Part shown: in pieces, positions 34,674 to 41,961 of the stretch
How the letters are laid out: every line of letters begins with the position of its first letter
Position numbering within the stretch: the stretch's first letter is position 1
Assembly: GCF_023053635.1 (NCBI RefSeq)
Contig: NC_086175.1
Coordinates: forward strand, 121,532,740 to 121,596,739
DNA length: 64,000 nt
Reading direction: 5' to 3'
From: Elgaria multicarinata webbii
Lineage: Eukaryota > Chordata > Lepidosauria > Squamata > Anguidae
Notes under the pieces: model-generated
Told to the model about the DNA's origin: nothing
Database searches by the model: none
What the model saw: the letters and a program-made list of their open reading frames with translations, nothing else
Made by a program: the position numbers and the translations under genes

Positions 34674-36878
34674 TATACTGCCCCATAGCCGAAGCTCTCT
34701 GGGCGGTTTACAAAAGCTACAAACAGTGAACATTAAAAAGTATACAAAATTTTAAACCATCAAAAATATAAAAACAACAGTATAAAACAACAGTATTCAT
34801 TTAAACAACAACAGTTCTGGGGTCCATTAAAAAGCAAACAAACTTAGCATATCTTGTTAAATGCCTGGGAGGAGAGGTTAAATGCCAGGTTAAATGCCTG
34901 GGGCGGTATGTAAATGTAATAAAATAAATAAATAAGGCTTTATAGGTTAAAACATGATCTAATAATAATAATAAATTTGTTATCCGCCTCTCCCTCTGGA
35001 TCGAGGCGGGGTACAACACAAATGCGAACACCATATAACTAATTAAAACATTTAAAACTAATACATTATTAAAAGCAGCACATTATTAAAAGGCAAATTT
35101 AAAATTCAAGTGGGTAGGTCTGCCGGAAGCATGGCTGCCTCATGTTCTAACTGGATGTGATCTATTTATTGTTTTTGACTGGCTTCACCCATGATAACCC
35201 ACACTCAGTTGAGCATAGGTTGAGTGTGAATTGTCATTGAACCATGGGTTGTTGTTAAAACATGGCTTGTTGCGTCATCTGAACCCAGCTGCTCTGACAA
35301 ACTATGGCTTGTTAACATGAACAACCCATGAAGAGAACCTATGGTTTGTTGTTGGGTTGTGAACTAGAGTTTGCTTGTAGTTAACAAACCATGGTAACCC
35401 ACGATTCAATGACAACCCACACTCAACCCATATTCATTCTTGAATGTTGTGTAAACCCTGTCAGCTGCCTTTAGTTTGGTGGGTATACATTTTATAACAA
35501 ATAACTGCCCTTGGTGACTCTCAGTTTGTTTATTTATTTAAATTATTTTTGGACCGCCTTTTAAGGGTGGAGCCCTCTCAAAGCGACATCTGTAGAAGGG
35601 TTACCCCACACTTTTAAGAACCATTGGACTACATAGGGTTTTTAAAGTCCCTTTCAGCATGCAATTCTAGATGCATGTAAATATCTCTCGAAACATTTTG
35701 TCCGTTTGTAATTGGGCTTCCAAAGTAAACTCACGGATGTGTTTTATAGGGAAAACCTCCTCTCCAGGGACACAGGAGGCTTTATCCCCAGCTGGGATCC
35801 TCTGTGGAAGATTATAGGGTTGAGCATTTGTCCTATCCATCCAAGTCACACGGAAGTGCACCCTCTTTCTGGATTATGTTCAAGTCAGCCTATTGTTTCT
35901 CAGCACGACGTCTCAGATGAGTTTCTTAAGAGACTGTGCTGTGACCCAGAACCTCTGTCCCTGGACTCAGAGCTTCACTTCCCTCTGCCATGTTGTGTTG
36001 CTGCCAAAGATTGTTCCCGGGATTTCTCAGCCAGAGACAAGTTCCTGAGGAACAGCGGCTGCTAGTCTGGCTATAGTTCAAGAATCAAGTCTTCTCATAT
36101 GGCCACTTCCTTGGGTGTAAGTTCCATTGAATTCATTGGGACTCGGCTCTTGGTAAACATGCATAGGATGGTGCTTGGTCCTCCTGTTTGAAAATCTTAC
36201 ACCGTAACTTGGTTAGTCTTTAAGGTGTACGAGATGCTGTTTTTGCCGGAACGGACTAACACAGCTACCCCACTGGAAGCTCTTTGAATTAACGTGTCAC
36301 GTTTTATATGCTTGGCACTGCTGCCGACCAGCGAAGGCTGAATTTCTTTTCTGGATGGCAGTAATCAGGGCCATCATAGCCTTTCATGGCGCTCGGCTGA
36401 GGATTGAACCTGGGACCGTCTGCATGCAAGGCAGGTGCTCTACCACTGAGCTATGGAACTGACCCCAGTGGAACTGATGCTGAGCTGCACATATCCATGA
36501 AAAGTGAAAAATGAACCTAAACATCAGAGCACGGACTAATGTGTTTATTTGATTTGTACCCTGCCTTTTTACTGAAAAAAGGGCACTCGAGGGGGCTTAC
36601 AATCGTAAATAAAACAATAATAAAACAATGCATTACAAACACAATAAATCATTAATAATCTCCGTCTCTCGACGTCTCTTCCTGCTGTATGTTTTCTTCT
36701 TATTAGAACAACTGTCATATTTTGCTTGTCTTCCCCCTCCATTTTTAGGTGGGACGACGACGTGGTCTTCAAGAACTGTGCGAAAGGGGTAGATGAGATG
36801 AAAAAAGACAAAAGATTTGTCAACGACACGCTGCGGTCTGAATTTCACAAAAAGTTCATGGAGAAATACATCAAGTAG
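19153..36878 (+). CDS. CWC15: CWC15 spliceosome-associated protein (complete, 6 coding exons)
   Basis: Spliceosomal protein associated with the PRP19/CDC5L complex and present in activated and catalytic spliceosomes in the nucleus. Coding exons: 19153-19283, 19612-19724, 21772-21860, 22512-22622, 33139-33257 and 36749-36878. All introns are GT-AG and phases are consistent. The joined CDS is 693 nt, 230 residues, against 229 that I recall for human. The N-terminus ([15 protein letters not shown]) and C-terminus ([11 protein letters not shown]) match the family from memory. In order: a basic/arginine-rich N-terminal half, an acidic Glu/Asp run (about residues 111-122), a helical [13 protein letters not shown] region, the [10 protein letters not shown] motif and the conserved [15 protein letters not shown] segment. 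The first ATG follows a short 5' UTR in exon 2. No disruption is seen; the gene looks intact and constrained while its introns are filled with transposons. Confidence 0.98.
19612..19724 (+). CDS. CWC15: CWC15 exon 3
   Basis: Acceptor 'catgtttcag'. Encodes [20 protein letters not shown] and the following Arg/Glu-rich part to PPR. The donor is G|gtctgt, weaker than the gene's other donors. Confidence 0.95.
19728..19975. other. CWC15 intron 3 start with (TAGAA)n
   Basis: Unique sequence that stays open in one frame by read-through from exon 3, then a short run of TAGAA units at about 19950-19970. Confidence 0.5.
19976..20345 (-). mobile_element. L2-like LINE 3' end
   Basis: The minus strand encodes [21 protein letters not shown], the C-terminal part of a LINE reverse transcriptase, and ends FHQAYPDEF. 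This is the family that also occurs at 4685 and 33820. 5'-truncated. Confidence 0.8.
20399..20732 (+). mobile_element. MITE, 'gcaagcgttttattgcacgc' family, copy A
   Basis: Co-linear over about 310 bp with 42829-43142 in the opposite orientation. Shared blocks include 'cacggattttcgcaggtcc', 'agcagcccactgaatgggcc' and the palindrome 'cttcctctttcgaaagagg'. Non-coding. Superfamily not assigned. Confidence 0.7.
20928..21278 (+). mobile_element. CR1 LINE 3' end
   Basis: Encodes the CR1 reverse transcriptase end: [20 protein letters not shown], then [12 protein letters not shown] with a stop after it. It continues to 'ggccccttccaactttacta' and the CR1-type terminus 'ttctatgat'. 5'-truncated. Confidence 0.85.
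21387..21540 (-). mobile_element. L2-like LINE 3' tail
   Basis: 'ttattacatttctgtactac' and 'aaagctctctgggcagttta', then A-rich sequence. Short and diverged. Confidence 0.6.
21772..21860 (+). CDS. CWC15: CWC15 exon 4
   Basis: Acceptor 'cttcctcag'. Encodes [20 protein letters not shown] and LDADDPLTD (to residue 111), containing the basic KKPR cluster. Donor GAT|gtacgt. Confidence 0.95.
21872..22195 (+). mobile_element. CR1-like LINE 3' end
   Basis: Begins only about 11 bp after CWC15 exon 4, with 'gggaagctgccttatgcc' (a decayed NSLPQD region). Runs through [10 protein letters not shown] coding sequence to 'gatccagcagggctcttctt'. Confidence 0.8.
22205..22335. mobile_element. Decayed hAT-like hairpin element
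   Basis: 'ccttccagatgttttgaatg' on the left pairs loosely with 'ggccatgcccaacactgga' on the right. The centre is 'gaccattggcc' with a G run at about 22285-22295. Confidence 0.45.
22512..22622 (+). CDS. CWC15: CWC15 exon 5
   Basis: Acceptor 'ctttgtag'. Encodes the acidic run (six Glu, Asp, Tyr, Asp, Glu, Glu, Ser, three Asp) and [20 protein letters not shown], in phase 0. Donor AAG|gtaact. Confidence 0.96.
22623..23371. other. CWC15 intron 5 start
   Basis: Contains a decayed hAT-like stretch (22705-22800, 'actacaactcccaggattct') and the right end of a GGCTGGGTTCAGACAACA-type MITE (22880-22925, inverted 'gtgtggcgtctgaacagg'). 22930-23370 shows nothing recognisable. Confidence 0.45.
23372..23815 (-). 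mobile_element. CR1 LINE 3' end
   Basis: The minus strand reads [20 protein letters not shown], then [13 protein letters not shown] and [14 protein letters not shown]. It starts with the CR1-type terminus 'agaatcatagaatagtagag'. The frame is open over 138 codons. It is close to the copy at 47921. Confidence 0.9.
24013..24139. mobile_element. Hairpin hAT-like MITE, CAGCCTTTCTCAACC family
   Basis: 127 bp, almost wholly palindromic (left CAGCCTTTCTCAACCTGG, right inverted GGTTGAGAACCACTG). Perfect 8-bp target duplication ctctaaaa at 24005-24012 and 24140-24147. The left arm contains ACTACAACTCCCAGAATGC (24050-24068), a ZNF143-type site. Confidence 0.9.
24482..25918 (-). pseudogene. L2 ORF2, reverse transcriptase part
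   Basis: Open to the natural stop, about 478 codons, and the frame continues upstream without a start codon to about 26190. Visible reverse transcriptase motifs in order: [55 protein letters not shown], the catalytic YADDTQLYL and the C-terminal [16 protein letters not shown]. The HSTETAL and AAFDTVDH wording is typical of L2. The two Asp residues of YADD and the Asp of AAFD are present. Confidence 0.92.
26356..27327 (-). pseudogene. L2 ORF2, apurinic endonuclease part
   Basis: 323 codons from ATG to a premature TGA. The endonuclease-exonuclease-phosphatase fold is shown by [11 protein letters not shown], then [14 protein letters not shown] and the terminal [10 protein letters not shown] motif, all with their Asp/His residues. 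After the stop the same frame continues sensibly ([10 protein letters not shown]), so the stop looks like a point change, possibly CGA to TGA. Confidence 0.9.
28105..28735 (-). mobile_element. L2 LINE, 5'-truncated
   Basis: Closely matches the 3' 620 bp of the element at 24265. The minus-strand frame reads [20 protein letters not shown] and ends [22 protein letters not shown] occurs on both sides (about 28106 and 28730), a probable target duplication. Confidence 0.88.
28736..28832 (+). mobile_element. LINE 3' tail ('caccgctcccgaat' type)
   Basis: 'attgctcaccgctcccgaat' and 'gtatataaatattgtaaata': the same tail as 11295-11402, directly behind the L2 insertion. Confidence 0.55.
28975..29170 (-). 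mobile_element. tRNA-derived SINE (type B, tRNA-Ala-like head)
   Basis: The minus strand starts 'ggggccatagctcagtggta' (A-box region of a tRNA-Ala-like gene), then 'gcatgcaaaagggtactaga' where the B box is decayed. It ends in 'gttctgacccag'. Not a functional tRNA: the acceptor arm does not close. Confidence 0.75.
29210..29336. mobile_element. Hairpin hAT-like MITE, CAGCCTTYCTCAACC family
   Basis: Near-perfect inverted arms. The ZNF143-type ACTACAACTCCCAGAATGC is at 29247-29265. Flanking octamers (catcagca / aagtatgt) differ, so no duplication is visible. Confidence 0.85.
29434..29456. repeat. (AC)n microsatellite, short and interrupted
   Basis: About 11 dinucleotides with one T interruption. 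Confidence 0.8.
29458..29745 (+). mobile_element. CR1-like LINE 3' end
   Basis: From 'catggaattcactaccacaa' to 'ccagcatcagggctcttctt'. It carries the ATNLDG-type motif in decayed form ('gccaccaatttggatggcg'). Confidence 0.8.
29826..30262 (-). mobile_element. L2-like LINE 3' end
   Basis: (TTTA)n, 'ccgcccaatagccgaagctc', and then a minus-strand coding frame [20 protein letters not shown] ending in [11 protein letters not shown]. The best coding example of this tail type in the window. Confidence 0.85.
30263..31484. other. CWC15 intron 5, mostly unassigned
   Basis: 30765-30975 looks like a diverged type A-like SINE on the plus strand ('ggaaccctgggtttgtatcc', 'ggtggccttgggtcacttg', tail 'gaatgtgattaaataaa'). 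The remainder shows nothing recognisable. Confidence 0.45.
31485..31595. mobile_element. Decayed hairpin hAT-like MITE
   Basis: 'ctccagatgtgttggactac' pairs with the inverted 'cgaacacatctggagggc'. It retains 'actacaactcccatcatgc', one or two changes away from the ZNF143-type motif of its better relatives. Confidence 0.65.
31688..31876 (-). mobile_element. L2 LINE, strongly 5'-truncated
   Basis: (ATT)n tail and the 'tagcaccatcaatgtacatg' 3' end, to 'gcacagggtagggtaaac'. Nearly identical to 24290-24440. Confidence 0.85.
31877..32154. other. CWC15 intron 5, nothing recognised
   Basis: No gene or repeat was recognised. Confidence 0.3.
32155..32725 (+). mobile_element. CR1-like LINE 3' end, split by another LINE
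   Basis: The left part (to about 32205, 'ctaaggaattcgataccgca') and the right part (from about 32597, 'atgatggccatggatttggc', to 'cttcttatattctt') belong together. The interruption is the L2-like copy below, which is therefore younger. Confidence 0.65.
32206..32596 (-). mobile_element. L2-like LINE 3' end, inserted in a CR1-like copy
   Basis: 'cgaagctctctgggcggttc' tail and a minus-strand C-terminal coding region with [10 protein letters not shown]. 5'-truncated. Confidence 0.7.
32726..33138. other. CWC15 intron 5 end, nothing recognised
   Basis: Unique sequence leading to the acceptor of exon 6 (tatcttcttgacag). Confidence 0.35.
33139..33257 (+). CDS. CWC15: CWC15 exon 6
   Basis: Encodes [20 protein letters not shown] and then [19 protein letters not shown]. 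Ends with two bases of an Arg codon before donor AG|gtatgg. Confidence 0.96.
33258..33625. other. CWC15 intron 6 start, nothing recognised
   Basis: No repeat was identified. The open frames here extend from exon 6 by read-through or are fortuitous. Confidence 0.35.
33626..33815 (+). mobile_element. CR1-like LINE fragment
   Basis: Starts with [16 protein letters not shown], the equivalent of the minus-strand sequence at 11091-11275, and continues into 'gatgtggtggtggccaccag' before being cut by the next LINE. Confidence 0.7.
33820..34063 (+). mobile_element. L2-like LINE 3' end with long (ATT)n tail
   Basis: Encodes [12 protein letters not shown] and [17 protein letters not shown]. The tail is 'cctcgatccaaagggagagg', followed by about 45 bp of (ATT)n. 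Confidence 0.82.
34064..34269. other. CWC15 intron 6, repeat remnants
   Basis: 34100-34160 ('aggaagagccctgctggatc') is a short inverted piece of the CR1-like 3' end. Nothing else is seen. Confidence 0.4.
34270..34475 (+). mobile_element. L2-like LINE 3' tail
   Basis: 'ttttgtgaaccgcccagaga', 'gcttcggctattgggcggta' and (AAAT)n. The upstream non-coding part from about 34270 is T-rich. Confidence 0.7.
34480..34625 (+). mobile_element. CR1-like LINE 3' end fragment
   Basis: 'gccagttgctgaggaacatg' to 'acaggatgctggactagaga'; it breaks off into (TTTA)n. Confidence 0.6.
34636..34935 (-). mobile_element. L2-like LINE 3' tail(s)
   Basis: (TTTA)n, 'actgccccatagccgaagct' and A-rich sequence. From about 34895 a plus-oriented tail remnant ('ggggcggtatgtaaatgt') follows. 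Confidence 0.6.
34960..35125 (-). mobile_element. L2-like LINE 3' tail
   Basis: (AAT)n, 'ccgcctctccctctggatcg', and then 'aattcaagtgggtaggtctg', the inverse of the end at 33820-34063. Confidence 0.7.
35150..35440. mobile_element. MITE remnants, GGCTGGGTTCAGACAACA family
   Basis: Dense inverted 'aaccatgg' and 'caacccacactcaa' motifs, with an internal terminus-like 'gttgcgtcatctgaaccca' at about 35268-35286. It appears to be two overlapping or rearranged elements. Confidence 0.5.
35441..36344. other. CWC15 intron 6, mostly unassigned
   Basis: A short LINE-like tail at 35525-35560. A dispersed repeat block at 36110-36300 ('ttccattgaattcattggga', 'ggactaacacagctacccc'). The rest is unrecognised. 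Confidence 0.4.
36360..36470 (-). mobile_element. tRNA-derived SINE head (type B)
   Basis: The minus strand gives 'tagctcagtggtagagcacc' and 'aggttcaatcctcagccga': good A and B boxes of a tRNA-Ala-like head. The body is mostly missing. Confidence 0.7.
36545..36620 (-). mobile_element. LINE 3' tail
   Basis: 'tttgtaccctgcctttttac' and 'gggggcttacaatcgtaaat': an old tail similar to 55575-55720. Confidence 0.45.
36749..36878 (+). CDS. CWC15: CWC15 exon 7 (terminal)
   Basis: Acceptor 'ccatttttag'. Encodes [20 protein letters not shown] through to EKYIK and TAG at 36876-36878, the most conserved part of the family. The 3' UTR follows directly, about 285 nt. Confidence 0.97.
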
Positions 36879-37145
36879 TATTTTCGTTTTAACGTTGCTG
36901 CCTTGCTGATAGACTGAATGGAGCAAATCGTTTGTCCACCGTCCCCAAAAAATCTGGTTTTAAAGTGAGAATCTGTCAACAAGTAGCAGTTCTTCCCCGA
37001 GGTCATTGATACTTTTGTTTTAACCTGCACCTGGAATATTTTGTGCTTTTCTCATTTTAACTTGGTCATCTTATTTCCCAGAAATGTTTCCTTGTCCGAT
37101 ATGAATTTACTTTTAATGGCCTTTCTGTAAATGGTTATGGTTTGC

Positions 37146-37151
37146 AATAAA
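37146..37151 (+). terminator. CWC15: CWC15 poly(A) signal AATAAA
   Basis: The first canonical AATAAA after the stop, about 268 nt downstream. Cleavage is expected around 37165-37175. The 3' UTR before it holds no recognisable transposon. Confidence 0.85.
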
Positions 37152-37179
37152 TCTTTCACTCTGAAGGCTATCAGAGTAA

Positions 37180-37784
37180 CCTCCTTCTTCTAGAAGTGGT
37201 TTCACTCTACCCACCACAGGTTTTGCATTTGGGGTGCTTCTATTTCCAACTTTATCACTAGAAGCCCTTAAGAAAACATCTGCCTCTCTCTCTGCAGTTC
37301 TTAAAACTCATGTTTCAATGAGTGCTTTGATGAATACGCCTGCATCCTTTCCTGTACAATTTAATAGCTTTTTCGGCAAGCATACTCTAAGCTCCTATTG
37401 CAATTAATGTAATGCACTATAATCCTCTTCTCTTTGGGGCTTTTTCCATCCCTAATCCATGCACTCCCCCTTTGTGCTTCACCATGGCTAGAAACAAGCT
37501 GCTGTCTCAGTTCACAGCACAGCCTGTAATCTTCCTTCACCTTCTACAAACCCCATTGTAATTCCTTTCTTGTCGCTTTGCGCACACTGTGTAATTCTCT
37601 ACTGGAAGCTCTTCGTTCAGGTGGAAGAGCCATCAGGACAGTTTTAAGTGGCTCTCAAGAGAAGCATATTTGTTGAGAGATGAGAGTTTGTGAAATGTGC
37701 AAGCGTGTGTGTGTGAGAGAGAGAGAGAGAGAAATGGGCATGTGAGCTAGACAACAGTCCTTGGTTTAAAATATCTTCTATTGA
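37180..37784. other. Intergenic, repeat remnants
   Basis: 37440-37720 resembles a very old L2-like C-terminal region ('tctctactggaagctcttcg'). A (GT)n/(GA)n run lies at about 37706-37731. Confidence 0.4.
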
Positions 37785-38015
37785 AGATTGATTATGGGGA
37801 CCGGAAGGCTTAAACATGCAACATCAGTTCTGGCCTGCTTGCACTGGCTGCCTGTATGTTTCCAAGGCCAATTTCACGTGCTAATTTTGATCTATAAAGC
37901 CTTGCACGGCAAGGGACCACAATACCTGACGGAGTGCCTCTCTTGGTATGAACCTACCCAAACACTGATCAACATCTGAGGGATGTTTGGAGGATTGTAG
38001 AAAGAGAGAGAGAGG
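37785..38015 (+). mobile_element. L2-like LINE fragment (coding)
   Basis: Reads LACLHWLPVCFQGQFHVLIL, then IYKALHGKGPQYLTE, the reverse transcriptase C-terminal HWLPV/YKALHG motif. Confidence 0.7.
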
Positions 38016-38019
38016 GCCT

Positions 38020-38121
38020 TCTTAGTGGTGGACCCAATTGTGGACTGGTCTCCCCAGTGAAGTCAGCCTAGTGGATGGCTTTAAAAGGGGTTTAGACAAA
38101 TTGCTGGAGGGGAAGGCTGTT

Positions 38122-38168
<47 letters not shown>

Positions 38169-38580
38169 TTACATTTACGTACTGCCTTTTTTCCTCCCAA
38201 GGAACCCAAGGCAGCGTACCTAATCCTCCTCCTCTCCATTTTAGCCTCACAACAACAACCCGTTGAGATAGGTTGGGCTGAGAGTCTGTGACTGGCCCAA
38301 AGTCACCCAGTGGGTTTCCATGGCTGAATGAGGACTAGAACCCAGATCTCCCCACTTTAGCCACTACACCACCCTGTCTCTCACCAGCTATCAACAGATA
38401 CCAATCCTGATGGTTCTATCCTGCCTCTGATACGGTATGCCTATTTACCCCAGTTGCTGGGGAATATGGGTGGGAAGGTGCTGTTGCACCCGTGTCCTGC
38501 TTGTGGATTTTCCATGGGCAGCTGGTCGGCCCCTGTGTGAACAGAATGCTTGGCCTGTTTCAGCATGGCTCTTAAGTAGA
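38020..38580 (+). mobile_element. CR1-like LINE 3' end, split by a SINE
   Basis: Left part to about 38117 ('ggctttaaaaggggtttaga'). The right part from about 38387 ('gctatcaacagataccaatc') to 'gcctgtttcagcatggctct' continues it in register. The interruption is the SINE below. Confidence 0.75.
38118..38386 (-). mobile_element. tRNA-derived SINE (type A) with (TTTA)n
   Basis: About 50 bp of (TTTA)n at the 3' side (38118-38170), then the minus-strand SINE from 'ttttttcctcccaaggaacc' to 'gccactacaccaccctgtct'. Inserted into a CR1-like copy. Confidence 0.8.
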
Positions 38581-38845
38581 TCCCCCAAGCCTGAAATCTG
38601 CCCACCACTGGTGTAGACAATACTGAGCTAAATAAACCAATGGTTCAACTCAGTACATGGCAGCTCCTGTGTTTCTCTCTGCTGGGAACGGGGAGGCATT
38701 TCCCCATCCAGAGCAACTAGCTGCATGCAAGGAAGTGTGACTAGAGCTAAGGCTGGGGGCATGTTTACTTAAGTCCCATTGACTTCAGTGTCACTTTCTT
38801 CCACGGAAAGCCACTTAAGTCATTGGAAGAGAGCGTGGGCCTAAT

Positions 38846-39137
38846 TAGGGCGACCATATGGAAAGGGGGACAGGGCTTCTGTATCTTTAATAGTTGTATA
38901 GAAAAGGGAATTTCAGCAGGTGTCATTTGTATGCATGCAGCACCTGGTGAAATCCCCTCTTTATCACCACAGTCAAAGCTGCAGGAACCCTGCACTCCTG
39001 ACCAGATACAAAAGAGGGCAGGGCTCCTGCAGCTTTAACTGTTGTGATGAAGAGGGAATTTCACCAGGGGCTGCATGCATACAAATGACACCTGCTGAAA
39101 TTCCCTTTTCTATACAACTATTAAAGATACAGTATGC
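38846..39137. mobile_element. Palindromic hAT-like MITE, copy 7, right end lost
   Basis: Starts TAGGGCGACCATATGG and shows both arms, but breaks off after 'ttaaagatacag' without the GGTCACCCTA end. Confidence 0.8.
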
Positions 39138-40138
39138 TCAGCAACAAACTGTTGGGTTGAGGTTGTTGTCCCCCGTCCCCCCCCCCCCGAAAGAAGGAAA
39201 GTTAATAACACCCTTTACGCTGCAAGAAAAATGCATCTGCCCTTTGGGGTGGTTTTTCCATCTCTGAGTGTATGTCTTGGCAACCAAATTCTTCCATTCA
39301 TCACTTTCGGCTGTTGGCTTGGGTCCTGCTTGGGAAATTCCAGAGGAAAAGCAGCACTCTCTAAAACTGGCCCTTAAGAAGAGGCCGCGCGTTTCTGTCG
39401 GGATCGCAGGGCGCTCCTTTCTCATGGTCTTTTAGCTCAGAAGAGCAAATCCCCAAGGTAACTTCCATTCTGACCTGCTGTTGTTGCTGCAAACCAGACG
39501 AAGAGGCCCTGAAACAAACAAACCTTTACAAAAAGCAGAAGACGGAGGCCTCTGGCACTTACACGCACATTTCATTTGGTTGAGGAAGGGGAGGGAGGGA
39601 GAGAGTGTTCTGTCCAACTACCGCAACAAGCTGGAATAATTTTCAGCCAGAGCTCAGATAGTTGAAGACAGGGTGTCGATCCTTTCAGCCCAAGAGCTGA
39701 ATACAATTTCAGGGATGCTCTCAGAAGCTACACTCAGGGATGGACTTTTTAAAAAGAAATTATGCTTGTTGTATGGTTTTAATTGTGTACTGCACAGAAA
39801 GCTTTGGCTGACGGGCAGTATAAAATGTAATAAATAAATGCAAAAGGGGTGGACCGAAAACACCAACAGCCCCAGCATATTTTAGCTTAAAGCTATTACT
39901 GCTAGTAAGAGTAACTAAACCTTAGGAGAGGTTTTCAACCATTTAGAATGAAGGGGGGAAACACAAAACCTGGGAAATCAGCAACTGCTTGGCGGTCTGG
40001 AGAAAGGGTGTGGAGCCAGAGGGAGGGGGTGTGGCTATTGGAGGGGATCCAGATCTGGCCCACGAGCCTCAGGTTCAATACCCCTGGTGTAAGAGGTTCC
40101 ATTAAGGCCACAATATAGCAGAAACGTTGGAAAGACAA
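39138..40138. other. Intergenic, mostly unassigned
   Basis: A C run at about 39175-39188. A short L2-like 3' tail at 39770-39840 ('gctttggctgacgggcagta'). 40030-40095 ('ccagatctggcccacgagcc') resembles an old hAT-like fragment. No gene. Confidence 0.4.
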
Positions 40139-40659
40139 GGGCTCAGTTCCAACAAAACACTACTAAACACCGGTGGTTTTAGTAGTCAACTGTCAGTTGA
40201 ATGGTCAACGGTTGGTAATTGTGTTGTCTGTCAGGCAAAAAACCACCCCACGGTTGACTATTTTGCCAGAATAAGCACTGGAGAAACACAGCCCGCTGCA
40301 GAGTTTACTAGTCGCACAACCGGTGGTTAGCATGTTCTCTGTTGGGCTCAGTGGACTATGTCAGCTGGCTACGGAGTTCTCCAGCAAGAGTGACCAAAAC
40401 AGCTGGCCGCTCTGCTACAGCTGGCACAACTTGCAGAGGCTGCTGGGATAGCACCAGGAGGACTGAAGAAGGAGGGAGGGCGGCGAGAGGGGAGGGGCTG
40501 TGTCAGTCAAATGCCAGGTTGACTATTAGTCCACTCGATGCCAGCCTCAACCACCCACAGTTGTATAGGAACATGTTGTATTGGGAGTACCCACAAAATA
40601 ACCAACTATGAGTTGACCACTCTCCCCACAATTGACTAATGTGTTGTCCGAAACCAGCC
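40139..40659. mobile_element. MITE, GGCTGGGTTCAGACAACA family
   Basis: The left terminus GGGCTCAGTTCCAACAAAAC and the inverted right terminus GGCTGGTTTCGGACAACACA are homologous. Internal 'ggtggtttag'-like and 'agttgacta' inverted motifs recur. The flanks (aagacaag / aaggtatg) match at only 5 of 8 bases. No coding capacity. Confidence 0.6.
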
Positions 40660-40996
40660 AAGGTATGTGTGCGCTTCCAAGAGGTTCCTGATTCACTGGC
40701 AAGCACAAACCTCCCACCGGGCCCTGGGCACTTAAGAGCTGCATGGCAGGCAGAAGGTCAACTCACGAAGCATTCTTCAATCTGTGCATCTCCTTCACTT
40801 ATCCTGAAGGAAATGAATAGAAACAAATGAGAGAGGAAATGTGATGCTCCAAATATCTACATGTCTTGCTAAATGCATTGTTAGTGTCACACCGATTAAA
40901 AACATATAACTTTTGTTTTGGGGGATGTTTTTCTACCCCAAGCTAAATTCCACTGCATCTCAGGGTAGTTAAATGCCTTAAAATCAAACCTTAGAA
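40660..40996. other. Intergenic, nothing recognised
   Basis: No feature was identified. Confidence 0.3.
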
Positions 40997-41126
40997 CAGC
41001 CTTCCTCAACCTGGGGCGCTCCAGATGTGTTGGACTACAACTCCCAGAATGCCCCAGCCAGCTGGCTGGGGCATTCTGGGAGATGCAGTCCAACACATCT
41101 GGAGCGCCCCAGGTTGAGGAAGGCTG
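40997..41126. mobile_element. Hairpin hAT-like MITE, CAGCCTTCCTCAACC family
   Basis: A 130-bp near-perfect hairpin with an identical 8-bp duplication, ccttagaa, at 40989-40996 and 41127-41134. ACTACAACTCCCAGAATGC is at 41034-41052. Confidence 0.92.
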
Positions 41127-41134
41127 CCTTAGAA

Positions 41135-41897
41135 CAATTTTCATCTGAAAGATGCTATGGGGCATTTTTATCCCACTACATGTAGTTTTGGCCCCAAATT
41201 TCACCTTATACTTCCCTCAAATAGTGGGGTATTCCCCTGAGTGTCTCCCTAAAATCCTTAGAAGGCAGGTGGGAAATAAATCGTGAATGAATTTTGATAC
41301 ACACACACACACACACACACACACCCAAAAAAAGGCAGGAGCTGCTTTTACGGTGGCCAGCTGAACAACGCAGTTTGATTCAGACGATTTCAGTTTGTCC
41401 TTCTTTTCTCACAACAAGGGATTGGTGGGGTGGGTAGAGATCAAAGATAAATGCCAGGCGAGTGACATCTGGCACGTCTCCCCGACTGAGGTGATTTGTT
41501 GATGTTGCTGAACAGAGGATGGAGTTGATCTTTCTCAAGTTTGTTCCAAACAGATGGTTCTCATTAGAGAACCATCAGGCTCAGTTGACTTGCGGCCCAA
41601 ACAAACATCAACTTTACCCAAGAGTCATTTGTCATTATATATTTATATATGGATGGAGGGGATGAAATAGTGTGGGAAAAGACTGGTGCTAGAATGTCCA
41701 TGGGTCCTAATTTAAGAGAGCAGTCCTCTATTTAGAGGCATGCTCTATTTGAACTGCTGCCTGATTCAATTCAGGTTTGAGGTTAAGGAACTGTAAGAAG
41801 GGCGTGCAGACGCTTTGAAGTTTTCCACCTACAGTTATCACCTGGATAGAGACATGCAAGTGGTCAACTGGTCACAGTTTCCCACCCTACTGTGAGA
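41135..41897. other. Intergenic; (AC)13 microsatellite
   Basis: (AC)13 at 41299-41324. The rest is unassigned. 'gttctcattagagaaccatc' near 41558 is a small inverted repeat. Confidence 0.45.
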
Positions 41898-41961
41898 TTA
41901 TTATTATTATTATTTATTTATATAGCACCATCAATGTACATGGTGCTGTACAGAGTAAAAT
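41898..41961 (-). mobile_element. L2 LINE, extreme 5' truncation
   Basis: (ATT)n, 'tatatagcaccatcaatgta' and 'catggtgctgtacagagtaa': only the last 60 bp of L2. Confidence 0.8.
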
